From the NCBI GenBank assembly GCA_015059785.1, contig SUZS01000010.1, positions 1 through 58,660 on the forward strand: a DNA stretch of 58,660 nt, written 5' to 3'. This DNA comes from Rikenellaceae bacterium (GTDB taxonomy: Bacteria > Bacteroidota > Bacteroidia > Bacteroidales > Rikenellaceae). Made by a program: the position numbers and the translations under genes. Positions 49,753 to 58,574 of the stretch are shown in pieces; within the stretch, counting starts at the first letter, position 1; every line of letters begins with the position of its first letter. The notes under the pieces are model-generated. The model was not told where the DNA came from, did no database searches, and saw only the letters and a program-made list of their open reading frames with translations.

Positions 49753-49914
49753 CTAGTTGTACTTGAATGTAGCCTCGTCAGATACAGTCAACTTCTTGCG
49801 TCCCTTAGCACGACGCGCTGCCAGAACCTTGCGGCCGTTAGCAGTTGCCATTCTCGCACGGAAACCATGCTTGTTGATTCTCTTGCGACGAGAAGGCTGA
49901 TAAGTTCTCTTCAT
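49753..49914 (-). CDS. rpmH: 50S ribosomal protein L34
   Basis: A 53-residue, strongly basic protein: [18 protein letters not shown], then [20 protein letters not shown], then the Bacteroidota-typical tail [13 protein letters not shown]. It lies on the surface of the large subunit near 23S rRNA domains I and III. The ATG at 49914 is chosen over one two codons upstream (49920), because all family members begin MKRT. Unlike the usual dnaA/rnpA neighbourhood of many bacteria, here it lies alone between a GH2 gene and the LRR lipoprotein gene, with its own perfect promoter, a long leader and two terminators. Confidence 0.97.
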   Translation of the reverse strand: MKRTYQPSRRKRINKHGFRARMATANGRKVLAARRAKGRKKLTVSDEATFKYN

Positions 49915-50070
49915 TGCCATAGTCGTATCGTTTTTATTTGTTTTGTTACTTTACTTAGTATAGGTATGCGCAAGTTGTCTATTCTTTTTGAGACCAACTC
50001 AAGGCATATCCCTGTATTATATAAAGGTCCGCACCCCTTGGCCCGTCGGGGCATATTCCCTTGCGAGGTG

Positions 50071-50101
50071 CAAAGGTACAACTAAATTTGAAAAGAACAA
50101 A
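50071..50101 (-). promoter_or_regulatory. Consensus promoter of rpmH
   Basis: The minus-strand TTTG (50098-50101) and TACCTTTG (50071-50078) are 19 nt apart, a perfect match. The predicted leader is about 150 nt long and contains GGGAATATGCCCC and an AGGGATATGCC repeat-like segment that could fold. The length is unusual for such a small gene and could allow feedback control. Confidence 0.8.
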
Positions 50102-50157
50102 TAATTTTGACAAAAAACTTGAAAAAGCGAGAGTTATAGTGGTTTTATTTAGCTTTT

Positions 50158-52137
50158 TTACTTGCGTTTTAGGTAATTTCCTATGGTAAAGGTTGTTGAG
50201 TCTCGCAGTGTTGGCGTTGTTGCTATGACACTATTAAATCCGTCCAGAGTCAGCGAATCTGTTACAAATATGCCCTGCGAGCGGTTGTGCATTACTACAC
50301 TATCTCCATTTATCGTCAGCGTAGGCACTCCCTGCGAGCAGTAGACCTTTATCACCTGTCGGTTATCTCTTCTCACCTCGCGATTTCTGCCGACAATATG
50401 CAGTGTATGGCTCTTCTTGTTCCACAGCGTGCGGTAGAGATAGTAGCAATCTTTTGCTCCAGTGTGGTCAAAGCCCACAAGTCCGCTATTGCGGAAACCT
50501 CCTGGGTGACGCACAGCACCAAAGTCAAACATAGTGTTTAGCCACACACCCCAGAACAGAGTGTTGTCAATATGGCTCATATAGCCCTCGTGGAAGCGGG
50601 TCTGCCAGCTCTCTGGTATGCGGTGCTGGCTGCTGTTGCGGTTTACAAGCTCCTCGCTGTAGTGGCCCTTTGTACCACCTGCGCCATAGCACACTCCCTG
50701 ACGCAGATGACTCCAGCTGCTACGCAATGCCGCCTGCCACACATCGAGGTCCGCCACATCACCCTTATCCCAGCCGATGCTCTGCTGCCATACGATAAGG
50801 TCGGTAATGAAGTTTATATTTCCATCCTGATCGCTGCAGGCCACTGTTGGTCGAGATGGGTCAAGACTCTTGGCCAAGCTGTTGAGGCTCTTGATATAGG
50901 CCATCAGCTCTGACGAGCGGCCTCTGAGTAGTGAGAATACGCCCCACATAGATATAGATGGGTGGTGGATATTCTGAAGAATAATCTCTTTGAGCTGCTG
51001 CTTGCCGTTGCTCTCAAATGCAGCGGAGTTATAGTAGGCAATATCGCTCAAGAATGGCGACTGACTCAGCGGAGAGTCTACCCATGCCAAGATTCCCTCG
51101 CGGTCGCAGATGTCGTAGAGTATCTGGTCGTGCGGACCCTCAACGGAGCGAATAGCGTTAGCACCCATATTACAGATAGTCTCAATATCCGCCCTGTAAT
51201 CGCTCTCAGTAAGAGCATTACCGCTGTAGATATTGTCGTGGCAGAGGTTTACACCGCGCACCTGCACAGGTTTATTGTTTATGGTAAGTAGACGCTCTGG
51301 TGTTATCTGCAAATCTCTAAAGCCTGTATTTACAGAGACTGTATCTGCTCCCACCATAACATCGACACGATAGAGCGATGGACGATATGTAGACCACAGC
51401 TCAGGATTACCGACAGTAAATGGAACACTCAGCATCTTACCGTCAATCTTTGCCTTAACACTCTTTGTTACAGCCACATAGCCATCTGGCGAGACGATGT
51501 CCACTGTAACCTCGCAGCTCTGGTCCTTCTTGCCGAGGAGTGATATACCGATATTTCCCTCTACGCTCTCTGTAGTAACCTTTGTAGGGGTTACGATAAC
51601 ACCCTGCGTTCCGTAGTAGAGTGGAGAGACTGTCGTTTTGCCCGTAATTATCAGCTCCACATCGCGATAGATGCCGCCATAGTGGTTCTGCTCAGACGAT
51701 GTTGGCAGAATGTCACTGCGGTAGGCGTTGCTCACCTCTACAAGCAGGGTATTCTCTGAGCCATAGTAAACCTTATCGGTAATCTCAAAGGCGAATGCTG
51801 TACGGCCGCCGAGGTGATTACCTACATGTGCGCCATTTACAAATACATCGGCACAGTTCATCACACCGCCAAAACGGAGAAAGAGCCTCTTACCCTGCCA
51901 CTGCTGCGGCACGAAGAGTGTTCGGCGGTAGTAGGCTGTAGTCTGACGCAGGCTGCCTCTCTCACTCAGTGCATCGGTGTTCCAAGTATGCGGCAGGCTG
52001 ACAAAGCGGGCGTCGTCGCTTGAATTGTCATCCTTGAAGAAGTGCCTCCACGAGTTGTTTAGTATATATACCTCTCTGGCTGTTAGGGTATTAGCAGCTG
52101 TAAATAGGGTCAGTAGAACTATTAAAAATCTTCTCAT
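50158..52137 (-). CDS. GH2-family protein lacking both catalytic glutamates
   Basis: A 659-residue secreted protein (signal peptide 1-20). It has a sugar-binding jelly roll (about 25-165), an immunoglobulin-like domain (about 175-275) and a TIM barrel (about 280-575), the layout of GH2 beta-galactosidase-like enzymes. Where active members have the acid/base Glu in HPSI..WG..NE, this protein has HPSISMWGVFSLL (393-404), so Ser402-Leu403 replace Asn-Glu. Where the nucleophile lies in SEYGAG, it has VCYGAG, with Cys483 in place of Glu. The rest of the fold is intact (WGVWLNTMFDFGA near 529). I infer a non-hydrolytic carbohydrate-binding pseudoenzyme. Confidence 0.85.
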   Translation of the reverse strand: MRRFLIVLLTLFTAANTLTAREVYILNNSWRHFFKDDNSSDDARFVSLPHTWNTDALSERGSLRQTTAYYRRTLFVPQQWQGKRLFLRFGGVMNCADVFVNGAHVGNHLGGRTAFAFEITDKVYYGSENTLLVEVSNAYRSDILPTSSEQNHYGGIYRDVELIITGKTTVSPLYYGTQGVIVTPTKVTTESVEGNIGISLLGKKDQSCEVTVDIVSPDGYVAVTKSVKAKIDGKMLSVPFTVGNPELWSTYRPSLYRVDVMVGADTVSVNTGFRDLQITPERLLTINNKPVQVRGVNLCHDNIYSGNALTESDYRADIETICNMGANAIRSVEGPHDQILYDICDREGILAWVDSPLSQSPFLSDIAYYNSAAFESNGKQQLKEIILQNIHHPSISMWGVFSLLRGRSSELMAYIKSLNSLAKSLDPSRPTVACSDQDGNINFITDLIVWQQSIGWDKGDVADLDVWQAALRSSWSHLRQGVCYGAGGTKGHYSEELVNRNSSQHRIPESWQTRFHEGYMSHIDNTLFWGVWLNTMFDFGAVRHPGGFRNSGLVGFDHTGAKDCYYLYRTLWNKKSHTLHIVGRNREVRRDNRQVIKVYCSQGVPTLTINGDSVVMHNRSQGIFVTDSLTLDGFNSVIATTPTLRDSTTFTIGNYLKRK

Positions 52138-52155
52138 AATTGTCTTAATTTGCTA

Positions 52156-52163
52156 CAAAGGTA
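52156..52163 (-). promoter_or_regulatory. -7 box for the GH2-family gene
   Basis: The minus-strand TACCTTTG lies 18 nt upstream of the ATG at 52137. No -33 TTTG is visible at the expected distance. Confidence 0.5.
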
Positions 52164-52212
52164 GGAAATTGTCAAAAAAAATACTAACTTCGTGCTGTTA
52201 AATAATACAGTT

Positions 52213-52707
52213 ATGAACATTTTTGACATTATTACCATACTTTTTGCCGTTATCGCACTATTTAACGGCTGGCGCAAAGGTTTTATTTCACAGCTCTGCT
52301 CTATTGTCGGTATTATTGGCGGAATTGCCCTTGCTATAGCCTTCAACGGCCAGGTGGGCGAGCTGTTCGGCATCGATCCAGACTATGCAAAGCCTGTCGG
52401 CTTTATCATCACCTTCCTTGTCTCATCTATCGCTATGTCGTTTGTGGCAAAGATTGTCGGCTCACTCTTCTCGGCTATCGGCCTGGGTGGTTTGGACTCT
52501 CTGCTGGGCATTGCCCTCTCGCTGCTTAAGTATGCACTTGTGCTCAGTGTGCTATTTGTAGCTATTGAGAAGCTGAACAAGGAGGTGGAGCTAATAAAAC
52601 CTCGCCACTTTACAGAATCAAAAACCTTCAAGCCTATCTCGGCGTTGTCAGACAAGGCTCTGGAGATGTTTAACACCTTCACAAAGGCTGTAAATCAGAG
52701 CAAATAA
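52213..52707 (+). CDS. cvpA: CvpA-family membrane protein
   Basis: A 164-residue protein starting at 52213 (MNIFDIITILF), chosen because this places the first membrane helix at the N-terminus as in the family. Four hydrophobic segments are visible (about 1-20, 24-42, 60-82 and 95-118) and the C-terminus is soluble. CvpA proteins were named for colicin V production; the role in other bacteria is uncertain and may concern envelope stability. The stop shares a base with the rsgA start. Confidence 0.85.
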   Translation: MNIFDIITILFAVIALFNGWRKGFISQLCSIVGIIGGIALAIAFNGQVGELFGIDPDYAKPVGFIITFLVSSIAMSFVAKIVGSLFSAIGLGGLDSLLGIALSLLKYALVLSVLFVAIEKLNKEVELIKPRHFTESKTFKPISALSDKALEMFNTFTKAVNQSK

Positions 52708-53627
52708 TGACACGAGAGGGTATTGTCACACAGGCTACAGGTAGCTGGTATAGAGTAGAGAGCAATGGCGAGGCTCTGCGCTGTCGCATACGCGGTAAGC
52801 TCAGGCTCAAGGGCGTGCGCTCTACAAATCCCGTTGTTGTGGGGGATATTGTGCGCGTGGAGTGCGATGCTACGGGCGAATGGACCATTTTTGATATCGT
52901 TCCGCGCCGAAACTACATTATCCGCCGCGCCTCAAACCTATCAAAGGAGTCGCATATTATCGCTGCCAATATAGACCAAGCCTTTATTGTTGTGACCCTT
53001 ATCCAACCACAGACAGCACTTGAGTTTGTAGATAGATTTCTTATTACTTGCGAGGCGTATAAGGTGCCAGCGACCATTCTGCTGGCAAAGGTAGATTTGC
53101 TTGAGGATGCTCCAGAGGCTGTTGCTGAGTTTCACGATATATACGAGAGTGCGGGCTACCGCGTGATAGATATCTCTGCTACAGAGGGCATAGGTGTAGA
53201 TATAGTAGAGGCAATGCTTGCGGGTAAGGTTACGCTTGTTTCGGGCAACTCGGGCGTGGGTAAGTCTACCCTTATCAGCACAATATATCCCGACCTCGAT
53301 ATCCGCACGGGCGAGATTTCAGATAGCTTCCACAAGGGCAAGCATACTACGACCTTCTCTACGATGTATCCCGTAGCAGATGGTGGATATATCATTGATA
53401 CTCCAGGCATTAAGGGCTTTGGACTCATTGAGATTGAGGATAAGGAGCTGTGGCACTACTTCCCCGAGATGATATCTACGGCGGGCAGTTGCCGCTTCTA
53501 TAACTGCACCCATACTCACGAGCCAGGGTGCGCAGTTGTTGAGGCTGTGAAGGGTGGGCAGATTGCATACTCTCGCTATGAGAGTTACCTAAAAATTTTG
53601 GATGACGATGACAAATATAGAAAATAG
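52707..53627 (+). CDS. rsgA: Ribosome small subunit GTPase RsgA
   Basis: A 306-residue circularly permuted GTPase. An N-terminal OB fold (to about 70) is followed by the G domain, with AKVD (G4) at about 127, GNSGVGKST (G1) at 180-188 and DTPG (G3) near 230, the permuted order. A zinc-binding C-terminal motif CRFYNCTHTHEPGC follows. It acts late in 30S assembly, displacing factors before the subunit enters translation. It starts on the last base of cvpA, and the last 26 bp overlap the trmH-like gene. Confidence 0.95.
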   Translation: MTREGIVTQATGSWYRVESNGEALRCRIRGKLRLKGVRSTNPVVVGDIVRVECDATGEWTIFDIVPRRNYIIRRASNLSKESHIIAANIDQAFIVVTLIQPQTALEFVDRFLITCEAYKVPATILLAKVDLLEDAPEAVAEFHDIYESAGYRVIDISATEGIGVDIVEAMLAGKVTLVSGNSGVGKSTLISTIYPDLDIRTGEISDSFHKGKHTTTFSTMYPVADGGYIIDTPGIKGFGLIEIEDKELWHYFPEMISTAGSCRFYNCTHTHEPGCAVVEAVKGGQIAYSRYESYLKILDDDDKYRK

Positions 53628-54303
53628 CCTTACTACCGAGCAGCAGCTGAAGCAGATAGAGTATCTGTCGGGCTTTATTCTCCCAGAGCGCTTTGAGACG
53701 CTCTGCCGTGCGGTGCAGAATCGCACCAAGTATATGACCCTTCTGGCAGAGAATATGTTTCATCCCCAAAATGCAAGCGCGCTGGTGCGACATTGCGAGG
53801 CCTTTGGTGTGCAGACGCTGCATACTGTGCAGACCCTATGCAAGTTTAACCCCAATGTAGACATTGTCCGCGGCACTGATAAGTGGATAGATATCTACCA
53901 CCACGCCTCTACTGCCGATGCTCTGCAACACCTTAAGGCAGAGGGCTACCGCATCATCGCCACCTCGCCCCATCACCAGAGCTGTACTCCCGAGACCTTT
54001 GATATCACAAAAGGCAAGTTCGCCATTGTTATGGGAACGGAGAAGACGGGCATTAGCGAGGAGGTTATGGCTTCGGCAGATGAGTTTCTGAAGATTCCTA
54101 TGTGCGGTATGGTTGAGAGCCTTAATGTCTCGGCCTGCGCAGCAATTATTGTCTATATGCTCTCTGAGCGTATGCGCCACGAGGTTAAGGATTGGCAGAT
54201 GACAGAGGCTGAGCAAACGGCAACGCTTTATCACTGGATGGTAGATAGCGTTAAGGATGCCCGTCCACTACTTAAGAGAGGAGGTTTTATATGCAAAGAT
54301 TAA
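53602..54303 (+). CDS. trmH: TrmH-family tRNA 2'-O-methyltransferase
   Basis: A 233-residue SPOUT methyltransferase. Motifs 1-3 of the SpoU/TrmH fold are visible: NMFHPQNASALVRHCEAFG, IVMGTEKTGISEE near 148-160 and IPMCGMVESLNVSACAAI near 171-188. The last forms part of the trefoil knot. The closest match is TrmH, which methylates G18 of tRNA; paralogues acting on 23S rRNA cannot be excluded. It starts inside rsgA (26-bp overlap) and its end overlaps the DUF4954 gene by 13 bp, so three genes are coupled. Confidence 0.88.
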   Translation: MTMTNIENSLTTEQQLKQIEYLSGFILPERFETLCRAVQNRTKYMTLLAENMFHPQNASALVRHCEAFGVQTLHTVQTLCKFNPNVDIVRGTDKWIDIYHHASTADALQHLKAEGYRIIATSPHHQSCTPETFDITKGKFAIVMGTEKTGISEEVMASADEFLKIPMCGMVESLNVSACAAIIVYMLSERMRHEVKDWQMTEAEQTATLYHWMVDSVKDARPLLKRGGFICKD

Positions 54304-56003
54304 CAGAACAGCAGATAGCAACTCTTACCGCCGCTGCAAATAGTGCAGAGAACTGGCAGAATATCCTTGTTGCAGAAGATTTTGACCCCACAAAGGTGCG
54401 CGGTTGCCACTTTGAGGGTAGAGTAGAGATTGAGGGTGGAGTAACCCTTATAGGCTCAACAATCTGCAACTACCATATCGGTGCAAATAGCCACATTGAA
54501 TCTGTAACACGCCTTGAGTGCCGCACAGCAAGTAGCTTTGGTAATGGTGTTAGCGTGGCTGCGGTAAATGAGAATGGTGGCCGCACCGTTATTATATATA
54601 ATGAGCTGACAGCACAGACGGCCTATATTGTCGCTATGTATCGCCACCGCAAGGATATTGTTGAGGCTTCAAATAGTTTTGCTCGTCACTACGCTCTGTT
54701 GTTGCACAAGAATATTGGTACTATTGGCAAAAATTGCAAGATTATCGGTGCTAAGTTTGTTCGCGAGGTTAATATGGAGGACAACTCAACGATTGAGGGT
54801 GCTTCTCTTGTTCAGAACGGCACTCTGCTCTCGGGAGCATATATCGGCGTAGATGTTAAGGCGGTAGACTTTATCGCTGCCCAGAACTCACGAATTGACC
54901 TCGGAGCTATTGTAGACCGCTGCTTTATTGGCGAGGATAGCATACTGTCAAAGGGCTTTAGTGCCGTAAACTCGTTAATCTTTGCCGGCGCACACCTTGA
55001 GCATGGCGAGTGCTGCGCAATTTTCGCAGGTCCATATGTAGTCTCACACCATAAGTCGTCACTGCTTATTGCCGGTATGTTCTCATTCCTCAACGCAGGC
55101 AGTGGTACAAACCAGAGCAATCACCTCTTTAAGGGTGGGGCAATCCATCAGGCCGTTCACCGCCGTGGTTGTAAGTTCGGCAGCAACGGATATGTTATGA
55201 ACCCAGCCGCCGAGGGCGAATATACCACAATCTTGGGTCGCCATACAAAGCATCACGACACTTCCGCCTTCCCATTTAGTTATCTGATTGAAAATCAGGG
55301 TGTTTCGCTGCTTATGCCAGGCTTTGCGCTGCGTAGTTACGGCATTGTGCGCGACATTGAGAAGTGGAGAGTAAGGGACTCCCGCCGTGTCCGCCGCGAT
55401 ATTATCTCCTACAACGAGTATAATCCATATATCACCTCTAAAGTAATGAGGGCTATAGAGCTTCTTGAGGCTCAAATAGCCGAGGCCGGCAGTAGTGAGC
55501 AGTGGCACTACAACAATACCACCATCAAGCGAGGTGTAGCACAGCGAGGCCTTGCCCTCTACAAGAGTTATCTCACAGCCTCCCTCGGCGCAATGCTCTG
55601 CGTTGGAAAAGCTGACCCACTGGCTATAAGTTCTGTTACCGACAAGTGGGTAGACCTTGCTGGGCAGTATGTCTCTGGCGACTGGTTAGAGAGGGTGTTG
55701 GATAGTTGTACCTCTGCTGACTATATTGGTGCATCGCTTCTTGAACATCACGAGCAATACGATAACTTTGCCTATAGCTGGGCAGTATCTGCCCTTTCAA
55801 AGCTGTTGGGTCGTGTAGCCGAGACAGAGGATATTGCCGCAGCCGTCGTGGCAGGTAAAGAGGCTCACGAGGCTATGCGACGAGTAACCGACGCAGATAA
55901 GCTATCAGATATCGGAGCACCAATGAGCGTTGGCTATGGCACAGACTCGGACGATGAGGCTGTTTGCTGGGCAGATTTCTGCGCTGTTCACGGATTAGAA
56001 TAA
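54291..56003 (+). CDS. DUF4954 left-handed beta-helix protein
   Basis: A 570-residue protein of the DUF4954 family of Bacteroidota. Residues about 35-320 show repeated short strands with I/V-G/N patterns (such as IGKNCKIIGAKF and IDLGAIVDRCFIGEDSIL) typical of the left-handed beta-helix of acyl- and sugar-nucleotide transferases. The rest is mixed, with a helical C-terminus. There is no signal peptide. It resembles sugar-1-phosphate nucleotidylyltransferase-associated helices, but no catalytic site is visible. Its last 9 bp overlap the convergent recO gene. Confidence 0.8.
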   Translation: MQRLTEQQIATLTAAANSAENWQNILVAEDFDPTKVRGCHFEGRVEIEGGVTLIGSTICNYHIGANSHIESVTRLECRTASSFGNGVSVAAVNENGGRTVIIYNELTAQTAYIVAMYRHRKDIVEASNSFARHYALLLHKNIGTIGKNCKIIGAKFVREVNMEDNSTIEGASLVQNGTLLSGAYIGVDVKAVDFIAAQNSRIDLGAIVDRCFIGEDSILSKGFSAVNSLIFAGAHLEHGECCAIFAGPYVVSHHKSSLLIAGMFSFLNAGSGTNQSNHLFKGGAIHQAVHRRGCKFGSNGYVMNPAAEGEYTTILGRHTKHHDTSAFPFSYLIENQGVSLLMPGFALRSYGIVRDIEKWRVRDSRRVRRDIISYNEYNPYITSKVMRAIELLEAQIAEAGSSEQWHYNNTTIKRGVAQRGLALYKSYLTASLGAMLCVGKADPLAISSVTDKWVDLAGQYVSGDWLERVLDSCTSADYIGASLLEHHEQYDNFAYSWAVSALSKLLGRVAETEDIAAAVVAGKEAHEAMRRVTDADKLSDIGAPMSVGYGTDSDDEAVCWADFCAVHGLE

Positions 56004-56720
56004 CTGTTGTAAGATACCGATAGACTGCACCTTACGAATAGAATCAAGATGCAGTGCATAGTAGTCCGTAAGGGCGTGGAGCATATCTACCCTCTGGGTG
56101 CGGTTAAGGCCAATCTCGCCCAAATACTGCACATCACACTCTATAAGGTCATTTAGCAACTGCGCATACTCGCGGTTACAGAACTTATCGTGCAGAGGTT
56201 GCACAGGGGTATATAGTCCCTCGCGCATATCAAAGAAACTATCCTTTGTATACTCATTTCCAGGGGCAAAGCCTAAAAAACGGCTTATGTTTGCTAAAAA
56301 CCAGAGGTGAAAGTTCGCCACACCCTCGTCAATAGCGTCTAATGCCTCAATACTTCCATATACAAAGTCAAAGAGTGGACTATTTGCCTCACTCTCGCCA
56401 ACAAGTCGGTAGAGAACTTCCGACATAAATAGTGCGATAGTAGACTTACGGATATCATACGGGATTGTCTGCATAACGATGCTGCTCTGCACATCTTTCA
56501 TTCGGTGTAGCTCGCTCTTGTCAGATACAATGCCCTCAAACTGCAGAGCAAAGAGTGGCTGATAGTATGCAAGTTTACTACCTCGCCCCTTACCAGAGCC
56601 TAACCCCTGCACAATGTAGCTCTGACGACCAAAGGTGTCGGTAAGCATATTTACAATTATCGCCTTATCGCCATACTTCACCGTGCCAAGTACTACTCCG
56701 CGCGCCTTGTAACTCTTCAT
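55995..56720 (-). CDS. recO: DNA repair protein RecO
   Basis: A 241-residue protein with an N-terminal OB fold (about 1-80, with GVVLGTVKYGDKAIIVNML) and a helical C-terminal part, as in RecO. It loads RecA onto single-stranded DNA with RecR and anneals strands in the RecFOR pathway. It is coupled to xerD with a 4-bp overlap and is convergent with the DUF4954 gene. No CX2C zinc motif is visible, which is normal for a subset of the family. Confidence 0.9.
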   Translation of the reverse strand: MKSYKARGVVLGTVKYGDKAIIVNMLTDTFGRQSYIVQGLGSGKGRGSKLAYYQPLFALQFEGIVSDKSELHRMKDVQSSIVMQTIPYDIRKSTIALFMSEVLYRLVGESEANSPLFDFVYGSIEALDAIDEGVANFHLWFLANISRFLGFAPGNEYTKDSFFDMREGLYTPVQPLHDKFCNREYAQLLNDLIECDVQYLGEIGLNRTQRVDMLHALTDYYALHLDSIRKVQSIGILQQLF

Positions 56721-57631
56721 AACTTAATCTTGTCTATTGCCCCACGCAGATGTTCTGGGTCAAGGTGAGTGTATATCTCTGTCGTTGTAATGCTCTGATG
56801 CCCAAGCATATCCTGCACCTGACGGATGCTTGCCCCACCAGTATATAGGTGAGTGGCAAATGAGTGTCTGAAGGTGTGGGGACTGACTGTCTTTGTTATC
56901 CCCGCATCCTTTGTAGCATTGCGAATGATAGTAAATATCATCACACGAGTAAGTTCTGTGCGACGATTGCTTAAAAATACCGCCTGCACATTACTTCCCT
57001 TTGTCGTTTTATCCTTCAACAGTTCTCTGCGGTCGTCAAGGTACTGCATCAACCACTCCTGCGCAAGCCTTCCTATCGGCACCAACCTCTGCTTGTTTCC
57101 CTTGCCCATCACACGAATATAGCCCTCGCCGAGGAACAAATCGCTCATTCTTAGCGATATAAGCTCCGTCACGCGCAGCCCACAGGAGTACAACATCTCT
57201 AACATTGCACGGTCACGACGCCCCTTGATTGTCGTAGTATCTATAGAGCCGATAATACGCTCCACCTCCTCAACAGTAAGCACATCGGGCAGCTCTCGGC
57301 GCGATTTTGGTGCAGTGATAAACTCTGCTGGCGACTGCTCAATCTTGTCCGTCATAAGCAGATAGTTGTAGAAACTCTTCACCCCACTAAGCTCACGGGC
57401 TTGCGAGGTGCGCTTATGCTGAATTGTGTTCAGGTGGACAAGATACTGAGATATCATATCCTCATCTACCTCCGTAGGTAAAACATCGTACTTTCTGAGT
57501 ATAAAGTTGGCAAAAACAGTTATATCGCGCACATATGCCTCAACGCTATTTGCCGAAAGATTCTTCTCTATACGGATGTATGTCTTGTACCCTTGAATGG
57601 TTTTCTCCCACTTTTCGCTGTTTTGTGCCAT
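56717..57631 (-). CDS. xerD: Site-specific tyrosine recombinase XerD-type
   Basis: A 304-residue recombinase with an N-terminal SAM-like core-binding domain (about 1-95) and a catalytic domain with Arg in GLRVTEL (near 151), HTFRH (near 251-255), LGHQSITTTEIYTH with the nucleophile Tyr near 286, and the Lys in MGKGNK. This is the chromosome-dimer resolution recombinase, not a phage integrase: its length, sequence and pairing with recO fit Xer. It overlaps recO by 4 bp. Confidence 0.92.
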   Translation of the reverse strand: MAQNSEKWEKTIQGYKTYIRIEKNLSANSVEAYVRDITVFANFILRKYDVLPTEVDEDMISQYLVHLNTIQHKRTSQARELSGVKSFYNYLLMTDKIEQSPAEFITAPKSRRELPDVLTVEEVERIIGSIDTTTIKGRRDRAMLEMLYSCGLRVTELISLRMSDLFLGEGYIRVMGKGNKQRLVPIGRLAQEWLMQYLDDRRELLKDKTTKGSNVQAVFLSNRRTELTRVMIFTIIRNATKDAGITKTVSPHTFRHSFATHLYTGGASIRQVQDMLGHQSITTTEIYTHLDPEHLRGAIDKIKL

Positions 57632-57676
57632 ATTATTATTAAATTTGCAGAGCGAAGATACAAAATTTTACATAAT

Positions 57677-58510
57677 ATGAACTACATTGAGTTAAATATT
57701 TCTGTTCCGAGTGCAGAAATTGCCGAGATTCTTACTGCCGAACTATCCGAACTACCTTTTGACAGCTTTACAACCGAGAAGGGTATGCTCAAGGCCTATA
57801 TTCCTCAAGATAGCCTTGTAGATTGCAAAGCAGAGGCGGACGCCATATTGGCGCAGTATGGCATTGCTGAGTTTAGATATGTACAGATAGAGTCTCAGAA
57901 CTGGAACGCCTTGTGGGAGAGCAACTTTGAGCCTGTGGATGTAGATGGTCGCGTACTTATCCGCGCACCTTTCCACGCGCCAAGCCCTACGGCAGAGTTT
58001 GAGATTGTCATTATGCCCAAGATGTCCTTTGGTACTGGCCACCACGCAACGACCAAGATGATGGTAGAGTTAATCCTTGACTCCAACCTTGAGGGTAAGC
58101 GCGGCCTTGATATGGGCAGTGGCACGGGCGTGTTAGCAATCGCCGCATGTCATCGTGGTGCTGAGGCTGTGGATGCAGTAGATATTGACGACTTCGCCTT
58201 TGAAAATTGCATAGAGAATATCGCTACAAATGGCGTATCAGACCGTGTAACACCACTTCTTGGCGACTCACGAGTTCTTGAGGGCCGCCACTACGACTTT
58301 ATCCTTGCCAATATCAACCGCAACATTCTTCTTGCCGATATGGATAACTACCTTAAGACCCTCAATCCTCATGGTATTATTATGTTCAGCGGCTTTTTAG
58401 ACGAGGATGTAGCGATTATGACCTCAGCCGCCACCTCCCGCGGCCTCACCCTCACCGCCTCTCGCCACACCTCCGGCTGGTCCGCCCTCCTCTTCACCCG
58501 CTCTGAATAG
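57677..58510 (+). CDS. prmA: Ribosomal protein L11 methyltransferase
   Basis: A 278-residue enzyme starting at 57677 (MNYIELN), which is the family-typical start; upstream ATGs lie inside the divergent xerD gene. The N-terminal L11-binding domain (to about 90) is followed by the methyltransferase core, with FGTGHHATT near 117-125, motif I DMGSGTGVLAIAA near 139-151 and the ANINRNILL motif near 205-213. It trimethylates ribosomal protein L11. Length is normal for Bacteroidota. Confidence 0.94.
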   Translation: MNYIELNISVPSAEIAEILTAELSELPFDSFTTEKGMLKAYIPQDSLVDCKAEADAILAQYGIAEFRYVQIESQNWNALWESNFEPVDVDGRVLIRAPFHAPSPTAEFEIVIMPKMSFGTGHHATTKMMVELILDSNLEGKRGLDMGSGTGVLAIAACHRGAEAVDAVDIDDFAFENCIENIATNGVSDRVTPLLGDSRVLEGRHYDFILANINRNILLADMDNYLKTLNPHGIIMFSGFLDEDVAIMTSAATSRGLTLTASRHTSGWSALLFTRSE

Positions 58511-58525
58511 AGTATAGACACCACA

Positions 58526-58562
58526 ATAAAAAAGGTAATGATGCCAAAAGTGGCGCTTTTTA
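58526..58562 (+). terminator. Weak stem-loop after prmA
   Basis: AAAAAAGG...GCC pairs with GGC...GCTTTTT through a bulged stem (inner GCCA-AAAG-TGGC) ending in a T-run. The pairing is imperfect, so terminator activity is uncertain. Confidence 0.35.
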
Positions 58563-58574
58563 GAGAGTAAATAA

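Noticed and set aside
56717..57631. Integrase of the phage-derived operon
   Set aside because: Sequence, length and recO partner fit housekeeping XerD, and it is 37 kb away.
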